Source: Balneolaceae bacterium UBA7797
GTDB taxonomy: Bacteria; Bacteroidota; Rhodothermia; Balneolales; Balneolaceae
Direction of reading: 5' to 3'
DNA: 64,000 bases
Assembly (NCBI GenBank): GCA_002480645.1
Contig: DLCN01000015.1
Location: 104,315-168,314 of the forward strand
A program made the position numbers and the translations under genes. The notes beneath the pieces are model-generated. The model searched no databases. It was not told the DNA's origin and saw nothing but the letters and a program-made list of their open reading frames with translations. The stretch's first letter is position 1, and each line of letters starts with the position of its first letter. This document shows, one piece after another, positions 35,415 through 44,733 of the stretch.

Positions 35415-36070
35415 TGCCAAAGATCAAACATGAACGGATGGAAGAGATCAGACACATGGAGAATGTGTTTGAATGGTCGGATTACAACAGTGCGCATCCA
35501 TTTCCAAAAGGCACCTGGAATAGCGGGATCTTTGGAAATGATCATCCCATAGTGCTCGAATTAGCCTGTGGGAAAGGAGAATATTCGAGAGGATTAGGTA
35601 AACTCTATCCCAACAAAAATTTCATCGGATTTGATATAAAAGGAAACCGATTATGGGTTGGAGCTAAGCAGGCATTAGAGCAAGGCCTTGATAATGTCAG
35701 ATATTTCAGAGCATATATCGATCATCTGGATCAGTTTTTTGATGAAAATGAAATTGATGAGATCTGGATCATCTTCCCTGATCCACAGCTAAAAAAGGAC
35801 CGAAAGAAACTCACCTCTCCAAAGTTCCTGCAGTTGTACAGGCCACTTCTCAAAAAAGGGGCAACCATCAACCTGAAGACGGATAGCCCTGAGTTATATG
35901 AATTCACAAAAGAAGTGATCGAAGAGCAAGGGCTTAATCTCCATCGCGATATCGGTGATGTCTATAGCGAATGTCCGGATGATCCGGAGTTATCCATTCG
36001 AACGTATTATGAGGGTATGCACCTGAAAAAGGGCCGCACTATTCGTTTTCTTTCCTTTTCTCTCGATTAG
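35414..36070 (+). CDS. trmB: tRNA (guanine-N7-)-methyltransferase
   Basis: Makes m7G46 in the tRNA variable loop. It has 218 residues, with SAM-binding LELACGKGEYSRGLG, FIGFDIKGNRLW, the catalytic IIFPDPQLKKDRKKLTSP region (a variant of the FPDPWPKKRH motif) and NLKTDSPELYEFT. The Trp-Pro pair is replaced by Gln-Leu, as in other Bacteroidota members. Its start overlaps the pdxH stop by one base. Confidence 0.93.
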   Translation: MPKIKHERMEEIRHMENVFEWSDYNSAHPFPKGTWNSGIFGNDHPIVLELACGKGEYSRGLGKLYPNKNFIGFDIKGNRLWVGAKQALEQGLDNVRYFRAYIDHLDQFFDENEIDEIWIIFPDPQLKKDRKKLTSPKFLQLYRPLLKKGATINLKTDSPELYEFTKEVIEEQGLNLHRDIGDVYSECPDDPELSIRTYYEGMHLKKGRTIRFLSFSLD

Positions 36071-36146
36071 AAAGCATTCCATTATCCCTTGATTTTCTCC
36101 AAGGATTGATTAAATTCGTTCACTTAACACTGTTAACCTGACTTTT

Positions 36147-36749
36147 ATGAGTGAACCTGAAATATCGCTACGCGAGCGGATCCTGGAAACCAGCCGAAAA
36201 TTTTTGTTTAGTGACGGATATTCCTCACTAAGTATGCGAAAGATCGCAAAAGAGATCGGGGTTTCTGCAACAAGTATCTATTTGTATTTCGAAAACAAAG
36301 ATCACCTTATTCACACATTGATCGAGGAATCGGTGGAAGAATTGAGTACATCCATTGAACAAAGCGTTGAAGGTGTAGAAGATACTATTAAGCGATTCGA
36401 GGCGATCATTTGGAGTTATATCAGGTTTGCGCAACACAATCCGGAAAAGTATCAGATCATATATATGGTACATTCTGATAGAATGGCGCGCTATCCAAAA
36501 GAAAAATTCAGAAAAGCACGAAGAGGTTACGCTTTACTTGAATCTGTGATCATGGATGGAATTAAAGAAGGGTTAATGGAACTGGATAAACCGATGATCG
36601 CAGCCTATACGATATGGGCTCAGTTACATGGCGTTGTTTCAGTAGTGTTTAATCAGCGGTTAGACAGCAGGATCGACCGTGATGAATTTATCGAAGAATC
36701 AGTAGAGCAAATAATGCAGGGTTTTCTGATTCGAATAACCACAACATAG
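36147..36749 (+). CDS. TetR/AcrR-family transcriptional regulator
   Basis: A 200-residue repressor. The N-terminal helix-turn-helix (residues about 6-52: RERILETSRKFLFSDGYSSL, then SMRKIAKEIGVSATSIYLYF) is classic. The C-terminal ligand domain has a TetR_C_13/FadR-like look (FIEESVEQIMQGFLIR). It precedes the acyl-CoA dehydrogenase by 12 bp, so it probably senses an acyl-CoA and controls beta-oxidation, as in other TetR-FadE pairs. That link is inferred from position. Confidence 0.88.
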   Translation: MSEPEISLRERILETSRKFLFSDGYSSLSMRKIAKEIGVSATSIYLYFENKDHLIHTLIEESVEELSTSIEQSVEGVEDTIKRFEAIIWSYIRFAQHNPEKYQIIYMVHSDRMARYPKEKFRKARRGYALLESVIMDGIKEGLMELDKPMIAAYTIWAQLHGVVSVVFNQRLDSRIDRDEFIEESVEQIMQGFLIRITTT

Positions 36750-36761
36750 AGGTGTAGAAAA

Positions 36762-39254
36762 ATGGAATATTTAAATGAATTATCTGGATTTTTGATGGAG
36801 GTACCGGTTTGGGCCTCTGTGATATCAGCTATTGTGCTGATGTTAATTCTTGGGTTTACCGGTGCACCCCTTATTCTATGGGCGCTGGCTGGGTATGCCG
36901 GACTGCTCGGATTAGACGCTCCTATGTGGAGCTACATCATTTATTCGGTATTTGTTGTTGTATTTAATATAACTCCGATTCGCAGAATGTTGGTAAGTGC
37001 ACCCATCATGAAGTTACTGGATGCACTTAAGTTTTTACCGAAGATCTCTGAAACTGAACAGACAGCGATTGATGCCGGTACTGTTTGGGTTGATGGAGAA
37101 TTATTTTCCGGGAAGCCGGACTTTAAAAAGATCCTCAGCGAACCCTATCCTGAGTTGACAGGCGAGGAAAAAGATTTTTTAGATAATCAGGTGGAAGCGC
37201 TTTGCAAAATGACTTCAGATTGGGAAATATTTGTTAATAAAGATTTTCCGGAAGAAGCATGGAATTATATGCGTAAAGAGGGATTCTTTGGACTAATCAT
37301 CCCCAAAAAGTACGGAGGCAAGGAATTCAGCGCGACTGCCCATAGCACGATCATTGCAAAGCTAGCATCCAGATCAGGCCCGTTAGCCACTACAGTTATG
37401 GTACCGAATTCACTGGGTCCGGCTGAATTATTACTACACTACGGAACCGAAGAGCAGAAAGATTATTATTTACCACGGTTAGCGGTTGGTGAAGAAATGC
37501 CTTGTTTCGCCTTAACTGAACCAAATGCAGGTTCTGATGCAGGTGGAATGGAAGCAAATGGACAGGTTTTTAAGGGAGACGATGATAAGCTGTATATAAA
37601 GTTAAACTGGAATAAGCGGTATATCACACTTGCAGCGATCTCGACAGTGATTGGATTAGCCTTTAAACTGGATGACCCGGAGAATCTGTTAGGGAAAGGC
37701 GAGCACCTTGGTATTACCTGTGCTTTAATTCCTTCAGAGACAGAAGGTGTAGAACTTGGTAAGCGGCACGATCCACTCGGAGTGCCATTTTATAACTGTC
37801 CGGTACGAGGACGTGATGTAGTGATACCGGTCGATGCCATCATTGGCGGTCGTGAAGGGGCCGGAAATGGGTGGAGAATGCTTATGGAATCTCTGGCGGT
37901 AGGTCGGGGTATCTCTTTACCGGCTCAGGGTCTTGGTGGTGCTAAACTAGCAACCCGAGTGGTTGGAGCATATGCGAGAATCAGAAAGCAATTTGGATTG
38001 AACATCGGGAAATTCGAAGGTATTGAAGAACCGATGGCAAGAATTGGGGGGTATACCTATATGATGGAAGCTGCCCGCAGGTTCACTACCGGTGGACTGG
38101 ATAAAGGGGCTAAACCAGCCGTGGTTACCGCCATTGCCAAATATAACTTTACAGAGTTAACCCGCGAGATCATAAATGATGCCATGGATGTAGTGGGCGG
38201 TTCAGGGATCTCCAGAGGGCCACGCAATGTATTTGCGAACGGATATATTTCATTACCGATCGCTATAACCGTGGAAGGCGCTAATATTCTAACAAGAACA
38301 CTGATGATCTTTGGTCAGGGTGCCATTCGTTGCCATCCATTTGCCCTAAATGAGATCAATGCATTAACTAAGGGCGATTCCAAAGCCTTTGATAAAAATT
38401 TCTGGGCCCATATCGGTCATGTCATCAAAAATAAATCAAGAGCTTTTGTACTCACATTGACCAGAGGATATTTAGCAGGATCGCCGGTTGGCGGCCCATC
38501 CGCAAAATATATAAGGAAGCTATCCTGGGCATCTGCTTCTTTTGCCTTCTATGCTGATCTTGCACTTGGATCCTATGGTGGCGCTTTAAAAATGAAAGAG
38601 AAGATCGCAGGAAGATATGCTGATATACTGAGCCACATGTATTTGGCTGCATCAACAATCCGCAGGTTTGAAGCTGAAGGGCGATTGAAGGAGGACGAGA
38701 TCTTTTTCAAATGGTCTATGGATTACATCTTCTATCAGATACAGCAATCCTTTGATGGTATTTTGAGAGAGATCAAAGTGCCGGGGATCAGTTGGGTGTT
38801 CCGGCTTGCAGGCGTTTGGTCACGATTAAATCCGATAGGCACCTATCCATCAGATAAATTAGGTCATAAAGTGGCTCAGGCAATGCAATATATCGGAGAA
38901 CAAAGAGATCGTATCACGGAGAATATCTTTATTCCTGAGGAAGCTGATGAAGCTGTTGGCCGCTATGAACATACCTTAAAGCTAATCACAGCGGCTACAC
39001 CTGCCTACAAAAAAGTGTACGCAGCTATGAAGAAAAGGGAATTACCGAAAGCACCGGTTACAGAACTGATCGCAATAGCCAGAGATAAAGGCATCATTTC
39101 TGAGGATGAAGCAAATATGATGAAAATGGCAGAAGATGCACGAACCGATGCCGTTCAGGTTGATGAATTTACGCTGGACGAATACCTCCATCAAACGCCT
39201 AATGCCCCCCTGGGCAAAGGGCTTACTACAGATGAGGTACTGGAAACCACGTAG
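36762..39254 (+). CDS. fadE: membrane-bound acyl-CoA dehydrogenase, FadE type
   Basis: First step of fatty-acid beta-oxidation. It has 830 residues, matching FadE. Two hydrophobic segments at about 16-70 anchor it. The central acyl-CoA dehydrogenase core has ALTEPNAGSDAGG, VPFYNCPVRGRDV, GRGISLPAQGLGGAKLA and RKQFGLNIGKFEGIEEP. The C-terminal DUF1974 domain follows (about 540-790). The N-terminal extension and C-terminal domain separate it from the smaller soluble enzymes. It is co-transcribed with the TetR regulator and followed by a terminator. Confidence 0.93.
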   Translation: MEYLNELSGFLMEVPVWASVISAIVLMLILGFTGAPLILWALAGYAGLLGLDAPMWSYIIYSVFVVVFNITPIRRMLVSAPIMKLLDALKFLPKISETEQTAIDAGTVWVDGELFSGKPDFKKILSEPYPELTGEEKDFLDNQVEALCKMTSDWEIFVNKDFPEEAWNYMRKEGFFGLIIPKKYGGKEFSATAHSTIIAKLASRSGPLATTVMVPNSLGPAELLLHYGTEEQKDYYLPRLAVGEEMPCFALTEPNAGSDAGGMEANGQVFKGDDDKLYIKLNWNKRYITLAAISTVIGLAFKLDDPENLLGKGEHLGITCALIPSETEGVELGKRHDPLGVPFYNCPVRGRDVVIPVDAIIGGREGAGNGWRMLMESLAVGRGISLPAQGLGGAKLATRVVGAYARIRKQFGLNIGKFEGIEEPMARIGGYTYMMEAARRFTTGGLDKGAKPAVVTAIAKYNFTELTREIINDAMDVVGGSGISRGPRNVFANGYISLPIAITVEGANILTRTLMIFGQGAIRCHPFALNEINALTKGDSKAFDKNFWAHIGHVIKNKSRAFVLTLTRGYLAGSPVGGPSAKYIRKLSWASASFAFYADLALGSYGGALKMKEKIAGRYADILSHMYLAASTIRRFEAEGRLKEDEIFFKWSMDYIFYQIQQSFDGILREIKVPGISWVFRLAGVWSRLNPIGTYPSDKLGHKVAQAMQYIGEQRDRITENIFIPEEADEAVGRYEHTLKLITAATPAYKKVYAAMKKRELPKAPVTELIAIARDKGIISEDEANMMKMAEDARTDAVQVDEFTLDEYLHQTPNAPLGKGLTTDEVLETT

Positions 39255-39287
39255 AAGTACATTGGTAGTTATACATAACATGTATAG

Positions 39288-39320
39288 CCCCGGAGGATTG
39301 AAATTCTTCGGGGTTTTTTT
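39288..39320 (+). terminator. Rho-independent terminator of fadE
   Basis: A 10-pair stem (39288-39297 with 39304-39313, with G-T pairs) ends in a T-run from 39314 to 39320. Confidence 0.8.
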
Positions 39321-39423
39321 GTTTTTGGGATTATGAACTTAAAAATTGTACATATTCAAAATAAATCACTAAAATGTAGAGTGAATACAGTATCAAAGAA
39401 TAGTAATATTTAAAATTTCAGTA

Positions 39424-39894
39424 ATGAATCCTGTAAAAATGGATGATATAGATCGTCAGATACTGACGATCATTCAAAATGAAGGACGAGTCTCAAATAA
39501 AGATCTGGCGGAACGGATCGGACTCACCACTACTCCTACTCTGGAACGTGTAAAACGACTGGAAAAAGAAGGAGTGATCGAACAATATTGTGCGAAGATC
39601 AATCGCGAGGCCGTTGAGAAAGGGTTCAGCGCGTTTGTAACTGTTACTCTGAGCGTACACCGCCTTAAGTTGTTGGATGAATTCATAAACGCAGTAAAGG
39701 CTATTCCTGAGATACTGGCATGTTACAATACTACGGGTGAAGGAGATTTTCTGCTATACATCGTAGCTAAAGACGTAAAGGATTATGAATTCCTGATGCG
39801 AACAAAACTAGCGACTTTACCAGATGTACAGCGTCTCCATACCAGTATTGTACTCGGAACTATTAAAGAAGAAACTTCAATCCCAGTATTATGA
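39424..39894 (+). CDS. Lrp/AsnC-family regulator
   Basis: A 156-residue feast/famine regulator. The N-terminal HTH is DDIDRQILTIIQNEGRVSNK, then DLAERIGLTTTPTLERVKRL. The C-terminal RAM domain has TVTLSVHRLKLLDEFINAVK and CYNTTGEGDFLLYIVAKDVK. Its stop overlaps the start of the methionine gamma-lyase-like gene by 4 bases (ATGA), so the two are translationally coupled. A sulfur amino acid is the likely effector, which is inferred from that pairing. Confidence 0.93.
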   Translation: MNPVKMDDIDRQILTIIQNEGRVSNKDLAERIGLTTTPTLERVKRLEKEGVIEQYCAKINREAVEKGFSAFVTVTLSVHRLKLLDEFINAVKAIPEILACYNTTGEGDFLLYIVAKDVKDYEFLMRTKLATLPDVQRLHTSIVLGTIKEETSIPVL

Positions 39895-41111
39895 TGGACA
39901 CAAAACAACATAAGATCTCATTTTCAACCACCGCAGTTCATGCCGGTAAAAAAGAAGACCAGTTTGGAGCCCACGTTTCTCCAATCTATCAGACATCTAC
40001 GTTTGTGTTTAAGGATGTGGATGAAGGAAGAGAAGCATTTTCAAATGAAGAAGGATCAGAGACTCATATTTATTCCAGGCTGGCAAATCCAACGGTAGAA
40101 CACCTTGAACGTGCGATCTGCTCACTTGAGACCTATGGTATGGATACTGCTGATGAATACCAGGGAATGGCATTTGGTAGTGGAATGGCAGCCATCTCTA
40201 CAGGTATTCTAACACTGGCTAAAGGCGGGCATGTGATCGCGCAGGATGCACTGTATGGATGTACAAGTCAGTTTTTAGAAGGAGAGGCTCCGGAACTGGG
40301 GATCACTACTTCTTTTGTGGATACCAGTGATAGTTTTCTGGTAGAGATGGAGTTAAAAAAACATCCGAATACAAAGTTGATCTATCTCGAGAGTATAGCA
40401 AACCCGACCATGATGGTGAGTGATATTCCGAGAATCGCAAAACTGGCAGAAGATTATGGTGCGCTGCTCATGGTTGATAATACCTTTGCGAGTCCTTATC
40501 ACTTAAAACCAATTACTCTGGGTGCTGATGTTGTAGCACATTCAACAACAAAATATTTAGGCGGGCACGGCACCGTGATCGGTGGGGCATTGGTTTTGAA
40601 AAAGCAGTTGATTCAGGATTCAGCCATGGCTGTATTCAGAAAAAATCTGGGAGGAATTGCCGGACCCATGGATGCCTTTTTACTCACTAATGGTGTTAAA
40701 ACACTCGCATTGCGTATGGAAAAGCAAGCAAAGAATACGATGAAGATCGCCCGATTTCTTGAAGCACATAGTGCGGTAGATCGTGTTTGGTACCCCGGAT
40801 TAGAATCTCATCCACAGCATCATTTAGCTAATGCAATGATGAGTAATGGATTTGGTGGGGTATTAGCCTTCGAATTAAAAGGAGGATACGAAGCCGGTAA
40901 ACATCTCATGAATTCGGTTAAGCTTTGTAGTTTGGCAGTTAGTCTGGGAACCGTGGATACACTGATACAGCATCCTGCATCCATGACCCATGCGGTTATG
41001 AGCGAAGAACTCAGGAATCAGGCGGGTATTACAGAAGGACTCGTGCGCCTGGCTGTTGGAATTGAAGATGCAGAGGATATTATATACGATCTGGAGCAGG
41101 GAATACTCTGA
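39891..41111 (+). CDS. PLP-dependent trans-sulfuration enzyme, probably methionine gamma-lyase
   Basis: A 406-residue Cys/Met-metabolism PLP enzyme. PLP Lys221 is in HSTTKYLGGHGTVIGG, and YSRLANPTVEHLE is the phosphate and cofactor-binding loop. The stretch LYGCTSQFLEG has Cys124 where methionine gamma-lyases keep an active-site Cys (Cys116 in Pseudomonas), while cystathionine gamma-synthases usually have Gly there (YGGT). This favours release of methanethiol, ammonia and 2-oxobutyrate from methionine. Cystathionine gamma-lyase activity is the main alternative. It is coupled to an Lrp-type regulator. Confidence 0.88.
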   Translation: MMDTKQHKISFSTTAVHAGKKEDQFGAHVSPIYQTSTFVFKDVDEGREAFSNEEGSETHIYSRLANPTVEHLERAICSLETYGMDTADEYQGMAFGSGMAAISTGILTLAKGGHVIAQDALYGCTSQFLEGEAPELGITTSFVDTSDSFLVEMELKKHPNTKLIYLESIANPTMMVSDIPRIAKLAEDYGALLMVDNTFASPYHLKPITLGADVVAHSTTKYLGGHGTVIGGALVLKKQLIQDSAMAVFRKNLGGIAGPMDAFLLTNGVKTLALRMEKQAKNTMKIARFLEAHSAVDRVWYPGLESHPQHHLANAMMSNGFGGVLAFELKGGYEAGKHLMNSVKLCSLAVSLGTVDTLIQHPASMTHAVMSEELRNQAGITEGLVRLAVGIEDAEDIIYDLEQGIL

Positions 41112-41138
41112 ACGCGATCAAATAACAGTATTATAAAC

Positions 41139-41171
41139 AAAAAAGGTGTTTTTAAATGGAACACCTTTTTT
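41139..41171. terminator. bidirectional terminator
   Basis: A perfect 12-bp stem (41139-41150 with 41160-41171) begins with six A and ends with six T. It separates the lyase gene (+) from the TPM gene (-). Confidence 0.82.
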
Positions 41172-41184
41172 TGAACTATAATGA

Positions 41185-41982
41185 TTACCAGCCACCACCG
41201 GCACCGCCGCCGCCGGATCCGAATCCGCCACCGCCGCTAAATCCGCCGAAGCCACCACCTCCGCCTCCGCCGAATCCTGATCCTCCACCTCCGAAGCCTC
41301 CGCCACGGCGTCCACCACCGAAGATCTGACTCCAGAACAGAGCTTCTATCACATTTTCAGGGCCAAAAGTACGTCGTCTACCGCCACCTCTGCCACCCCG
41401 GGTAATGATAAAAAGGATGATGAATATGATCACAATGATCACATCAAAAGGAATGCCTCCATCACCATTGCTGGAATTATAATTCTCTCCTGTACCCTCG
41501 TATTCGCCGGAGGCCAGTTGAATAAAGGCATCGGTTGCCCGGTCTAATCCCTCATAAAAATTTCCGTTCCTGAAGTTTGGAACCAGAATATTCTCATAAA
41601 CCCGATTTGCTATAACATCGGGTATGGCTCCTTCTAAACCGTATCCAACTTCGATCCACATTTCCCGGTCGGAGCTTGAGACCAAAATAAGAACCCCGTT
41701 ATAACGCTCTCCTTCCCACATTCTCCATTTATTGAACAGTTCGTTGGCCGTCTCTTCAACACTATTACCATTCAGGCTTTGAATGGTAGCAATAGCGATC
41801 ACATTGGAGGTGGTATCGCGATAAGTACGAAGTTTAGATTCGAGCCGGGATTGTTCCCGTGAGGAAAGCATATCTGCAAAGTCATTGACCATACCCACCG
41901 GTTTATCCGGTAGAAAACTAAAATCCTGAGCAGCCAGCGGAGAAGTTAAAAGTATGAGCAGCAGGGTGAGGACTCTTTTCAT
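41185..41982 (-). CDS. YgcG-type TPM-domain membrane protein with Gly-rich tail
   Basis: A 265-residue protein starting at the ATG at 41982 (the frame extends upstream over the previous gene). Signal peptide 1-19 (LTLLLILLTSPLAAQ). The TPM phosphatase-like domain (about 28-170) has VNDFADMLSSREQSRLESKL, IAIATIQSLNG, NGVLILVSSSDREMWIEVGY and GLEGAIPD. One transmembrane helix (VIIVIIFIILFII) follows, then a long Gly/Phe-rich tail (FGGGGSGFGG type). This is the usual YgcG layout, with an uncertain envelope role. It is the last gene of a LemA-TPM-TPM operon. Confidence 0.9.
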   Translation of the reverse strand: MKRVLTLLLILLTSPLAAQDFSFLPDKPVGMVNDFADMLSSREQSRLESKLRTYRDTTSNVIAIATIQSLNGNSVEETANELFNKWRMWEGERYNGVLILVSSSDREMWIEVGYGLEGAIPDVIANRVYENILVPNFRNGNFYEGLDRATDAFIQLASGEYEGTGENYNSSNGDGGIPFDVIIVIIFIILFIITRGGRGGGRRRTFGPENVIEALFWSQIFGGGRRGGGFGGGGSGFGGGGGGGFGGFSGGGGFGSGGGGAGGGW

Positions 41983-41983
41983 T

Positions 41984-42442
41984 TTATTCACTTTTATCAT
42001 CCTCATCTTTTTTTCCGTAGCTGATATCATCATCAAGTTCATTTACATCGTCGGATTGATAGGGGAAAAACTGTCTGAGCTTTTCACCGATCAGTAAAAC
42101 GGCATCCCGTAATCCGCTCTCGTAGTCTTCGGCCATGAAGTTCTTTTTCATCAGTTCCAGAACATCATTCCAGAATTCCTGTCCAACATTCGAATGAATG
42201 CCTTCATCTCCCCAGACAGCCATTTTGTGATCTTTTGTAGCCACATATACGATCACTCCGTTTTTAAGCTCTGTTTCGTGCATGTTAAGATCGGCGAAAA
42301 CCTGTTTCGCACGATCGATCGGATCTTTGGCTTTACAACGGTCTTCGATGTGAACTCTGACCTCTCCGGATGTATTCGTTTCTGCTGTTTTTATTGCAGA
42401 GACGATCGTTTGTTCTTGTTCTTTGGTAAGAAATTTAGACAT
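41984..42442 (-). CDS. soluble TPM-domain protein
   Basis: A 152-residue TPM-fold protein without signal peptide, starting at ATG 42442 (MSKFLTKEQEQTIV). Core strands are TSGEVRVHIEDRCK, NGVIVYVATKDHKMAVWGDE, GIHSNVGQEFWNDV and a very acidic C-terminus. It would stay in the cytoplasm, while the next gene product is exported. Only 1 bp separates it from that gene, and it follows lemA by 91 bp. Confidence 0.88.
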   Translation of the reverse strand: MSKFLTKEQEQTIVSAIKTAETNTSGEVRVHIEDRCKAKDPIDRAKQVFADLNMHETELKNGVIVYVATKDHKMAVWGDEGIHSNVGQEFWNDVLELMKKNFMAEDYESGLRDAVLLIGEKLRQFFPYQSDDVNELDDDISYGKKDEDDKSE

Positions 42443-42533
42443 AAGAAATTCGTATTTGCAGCAATGAACGGAAACCATACGAAGTGATCATATCCAATCA
42501 TGGAGATCACTTCATAGAAACCTTGTATGGAAG

Positions 42534-43124
42534 TTAGTTTGAGAAATCTACCGTCGGCGCTTGTTCTGCCCCGGCATCAGCTTCGAAATATGCTTTTCGT
42601 TCAAATCCACCCAGATTCGCAAAAATACTTGTCGGGAATTTTCTGATGGCCGTATTGTAAGAGCGGGCAGCATCGTTGAAGCGCTTACGCTCTGTAGTGA
42701 TACGGTTTTCGGTACCTTCAAGCTGAGCCTGCAGATCTCTGAAATTTGCATTCGCTTTTAATTCAGGGTATCTCTCCACAGAAACCAGTAGTCTGGAAAG
42801 AGAACCACTCAATTGAGCTTGTGCTTGTTGAAATTGCTCAAGCTTGGCAGGGTCATTCAGGTCATCCGCACTAAGGTTAACCGAAGTCGCCTTGCTTCGT
42901 GCCTCGATCACTGCTGTAAGTGTTTCCTGCTCAAAATTCGCAGCACCTTTAACGGTATTTACCAGATTAGGTACCAGATCGGCCCGGCGTTGATATTGAT
43001 TCTCAACCTGAGCCCAGGCACTTTCAACGATCTCTTCTTTTTCTACAAGTCCGTTATTGATATTAATACCAATGAAAATGAGCAGCACTGCTACTCCAAT
43101 TCCAACTAAAGCTTTTCCCTTCAT
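42534..43124 (-). CDS. LemA family protein
   Basis: A 196-residue membrane-anchored helical protein. From the ATG at 43124 the N-terminal transmembrane segment is LVGIGVAVLLIFIGI (residues 5-20). The LemA core has VESAWAQVENQYQRRADLVP, NLVNTVKGAANFEQETLTAV and RDLQAQLEGTENRITTERKR. The C-terminus ends FEADAGAEQAPTVDFSN. LemA proteins form helical bundles with the N-terminus outside; function is unsettled. LemA with one or two TPM proteins is a recurring envelope module. Confidence 0.93.
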   Translation of the reverse strand: MKGKALVGIGVAVLLIFIGININNGLVEKEEIVESAWAQVENQYQRRADLVPNLVNTVKGAANFEQETLTAVIEARSKATSVNLSADDLNDPAKLEQFQQAQAQLSGSLSRLLVSVERYPELKANANFRDLQAQLEGTENRITTERKRFNDAARSYNTAIRKFPTSIFANLGGFERKAYFEADAGAEQAPTVDFSN

Positions 43125-43218
43125 GTTTGTTCGTTTTGTTTGATTAACTTTGAGCCCGCTATACGAGCCAATTAAATTAAGGTTCAATTCATTTCAACAA
43201 TAATCAAAAACTATTCCA

Positions 43219-43920
43219 TTGTCAGTGCTAACTCCCGAATTCATTTATTTTGACTTAGATGACACCCTTCTTAATCACAAAAAGGCAGAACAAAACGGTC
43301 TGGCAGATGTCCATGATCATTTTGAGGAGTTTTCAGACATCTCCCTCAAAACACTGGTAGATACTTATCACCATATCAATAAAGGATTATGGGAGGAATA
43401 TGGAAGAGGGGAGATCGATCGCCACATTTTGCATCGCAGACGATTTGAAGAAACGTTTAGAGAGCTGGGAATTCGCACTGAATTATATGAAGAAGCCGGT
43501 AAAGTGTACATGCAGTATTATCGGAATCATTGGGAATGGATTGATGGGGCAGAGGAGGCCTATCAATCAATTGCACAGAAGTACGAAGTTGGGATCATCA
43601 CTAATGGATTTGCTGAAACACAATGGATGAAGATCGATCAGTTTGGTTTCAGAGAAACTGCCCGTCATATTGTCATTTCGGAAGAGGTTGGGGTGATGAA
43701 ACCACAACCAAAGATCTTTGATCATTCCACCGAACTGGCAGGAGTGGATCGTGATAAGATCCTGTATGTTGGAGATTCACCTACATCGGATGTGAAAGGA
43801 GGATTAAATGCGGGATGGATGGTAGCCTGGTATAAATCAAATCCCACTGAACTGGAAGCCACACTTCCTGACCTAGTTTTTGATGATTTTTCTGTTTTGA
43901 TGAAAGAATTGGGGATTTAA
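43219..43920 (+). CDS. YjjG-type HAD nucleotidase
   Basis: A 233-residue HAD hydrolase. Motif I is IYFDLDDTLLN (nucleophile Asp), motif II GIITNGF, motif III the Lys in GVMKPQPKIFD, and motif IV YVGDSPTSDVKGG. The helical cap (residues 20-95) and NHKKAEQNG start match the YjjG/YfnB pyrimidine 5'-nucleotidases, which clear non-canonical nucleotides such as 5-halo-dUMP. The start is a TTG at 43219 or a GTG at 43225, as no ATG is available. It is divergent from lemA. Confidence 0.88.
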   Translation: MSVLTPEFIYFDLDDTLLNHKKAEQNGLADVHDHFEEFSDISLKTLVDTYHHINKGLWEEYGRGEIDRHILHRRRFEETFRELGIRTELYEEAGKVYMQYYRNHWEWIDGAEEAYQSIAQKYEVGIITNGFAETQWMKIDQFGFRETARHIVISEEVGVMKPQPKIFDHSTELAGVDRDKILYVGDSPTSDVKGGLNAGWMVAWYKSNPTELEATLPDLVFDDFSVLMKELGI

Positions 43921-44084
43921 AAACGGGAACGATTAACAAGCCGTGGACTTGTCATTTGTCATGATCTGATGAGCTCATAGATATATGCACAAAACTGCTA
44001 ACCAAAGCTGAAAACATTCCCCAAAACCTGATTACAGGTTTAATAATTTGATTCAGAAACAATGATCCGGGGGGTACTATCTAC

Positions 44085-44612
44085 TCATTGTTCGGTATCC
44101 AATGGGATATATCTTTCATTAATAATGTTAAAATGATGGATCTGATGAGCAGTAATGGAGAAACCTATGGCAGACAGAGGCATTTCATATTCAAAAAATT
44201 TACAAGTCATAGAGAGTATATCCTCATTAAATGATTCGAACATGAGTATGGTAGATTGACGAACAACCCGAAGTTCCTGAATCAAATGCTCAATGGGCAG
44301 ATCATCGGCATTAGAATGCGTACCCATTATTTCCTGATCATGTGCATCGGGGATGGTACCTTCTTTTCGGGCAAACAGGATGGCTCTGTAGCACCAGATC
44401 CTTTCCCAGTCGATGAGATGTTGCAGAATTTTGTGAACCGACCACTTTCCCTCTTTATAGGTTTTCAGTCCAATTCTTTTCAATTGCTCAATATCAAGAT
44501 CATCAATAGCCTTAAAACTGAGTTCAAGGGCCTTAAAAAGATCCCTGCCTTCATTCAGCTCATAAACTTCCTGTAGAAAATCAGGTTGCTGTTCAGAGTT
44601 CGATTCTTCCAT
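44085..44612 (-). CDS. DinB-superfamily protein
   Basis: About 175 residues from the ATG at 44612. It is a four-helix DinB/YfiT-type metal-binding fold. The likely ligands are His in KWSVHKILQHLID and in the late AHQIHHFNIINERYIPL (HxxxH-like pair). These proteins are often thiol-dependent transferases or DNA-damage-induced proteins, but no partner is nearby to suggest a substrate. The frame extends upstream to 44729 with no better start. It is divergent from the DUF1080 gene. Confidence 0.8.
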   Translation of the reverse strand: MEESNSEQQPDFLQEVYELNEGRDLFKALELSFKAIDDLDIEQLKRIGLKTYKEGKWSVHKILQHLIDWERIWCYRAILFARKEGTIPDAHDQEIMGTHSNADDLPIEHLIQELRVVRQSTILMFESFNEDILSMTCKFFEYEMPLSAIGFSITAHQIHHFNIINERYIPLDTEQ

Positions 44613-44733
44613 AGTATAGCATAAGTTATTGTTGGACCTGAAGTGATCTTTGACAAGATAATATTTCCCATCTTTGGGAAAAAAAAGTGGTTTCGATACA
44701 TTCCGAGGTCTAACCAATCGAATACCCATAATT

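Noticed and set aside
41185..41318. Antisense frames over the Gly-rich tail of the TPM protein
   Set aside because: They arise from the GGN-rich codon bias of the real gene on the minus strand and have no protein features.
43921..44084. Small RNA or gene between the YjjG-like and DinB-like genes
   Set aside because: The only feature is a weak 7-bp hairpin near 44026-44043 with no T-run. Nothing more can be supported.
44664..44681. TTTCCCA-TCTT-TGGGAAA hairpin before the DUF1080 gene
   Set aside because: It is followed by A, not T, on the plus strand and preceded by the T-run on the minus strand, so it is not a terminator. It could be an operator, but nothing else supports that.
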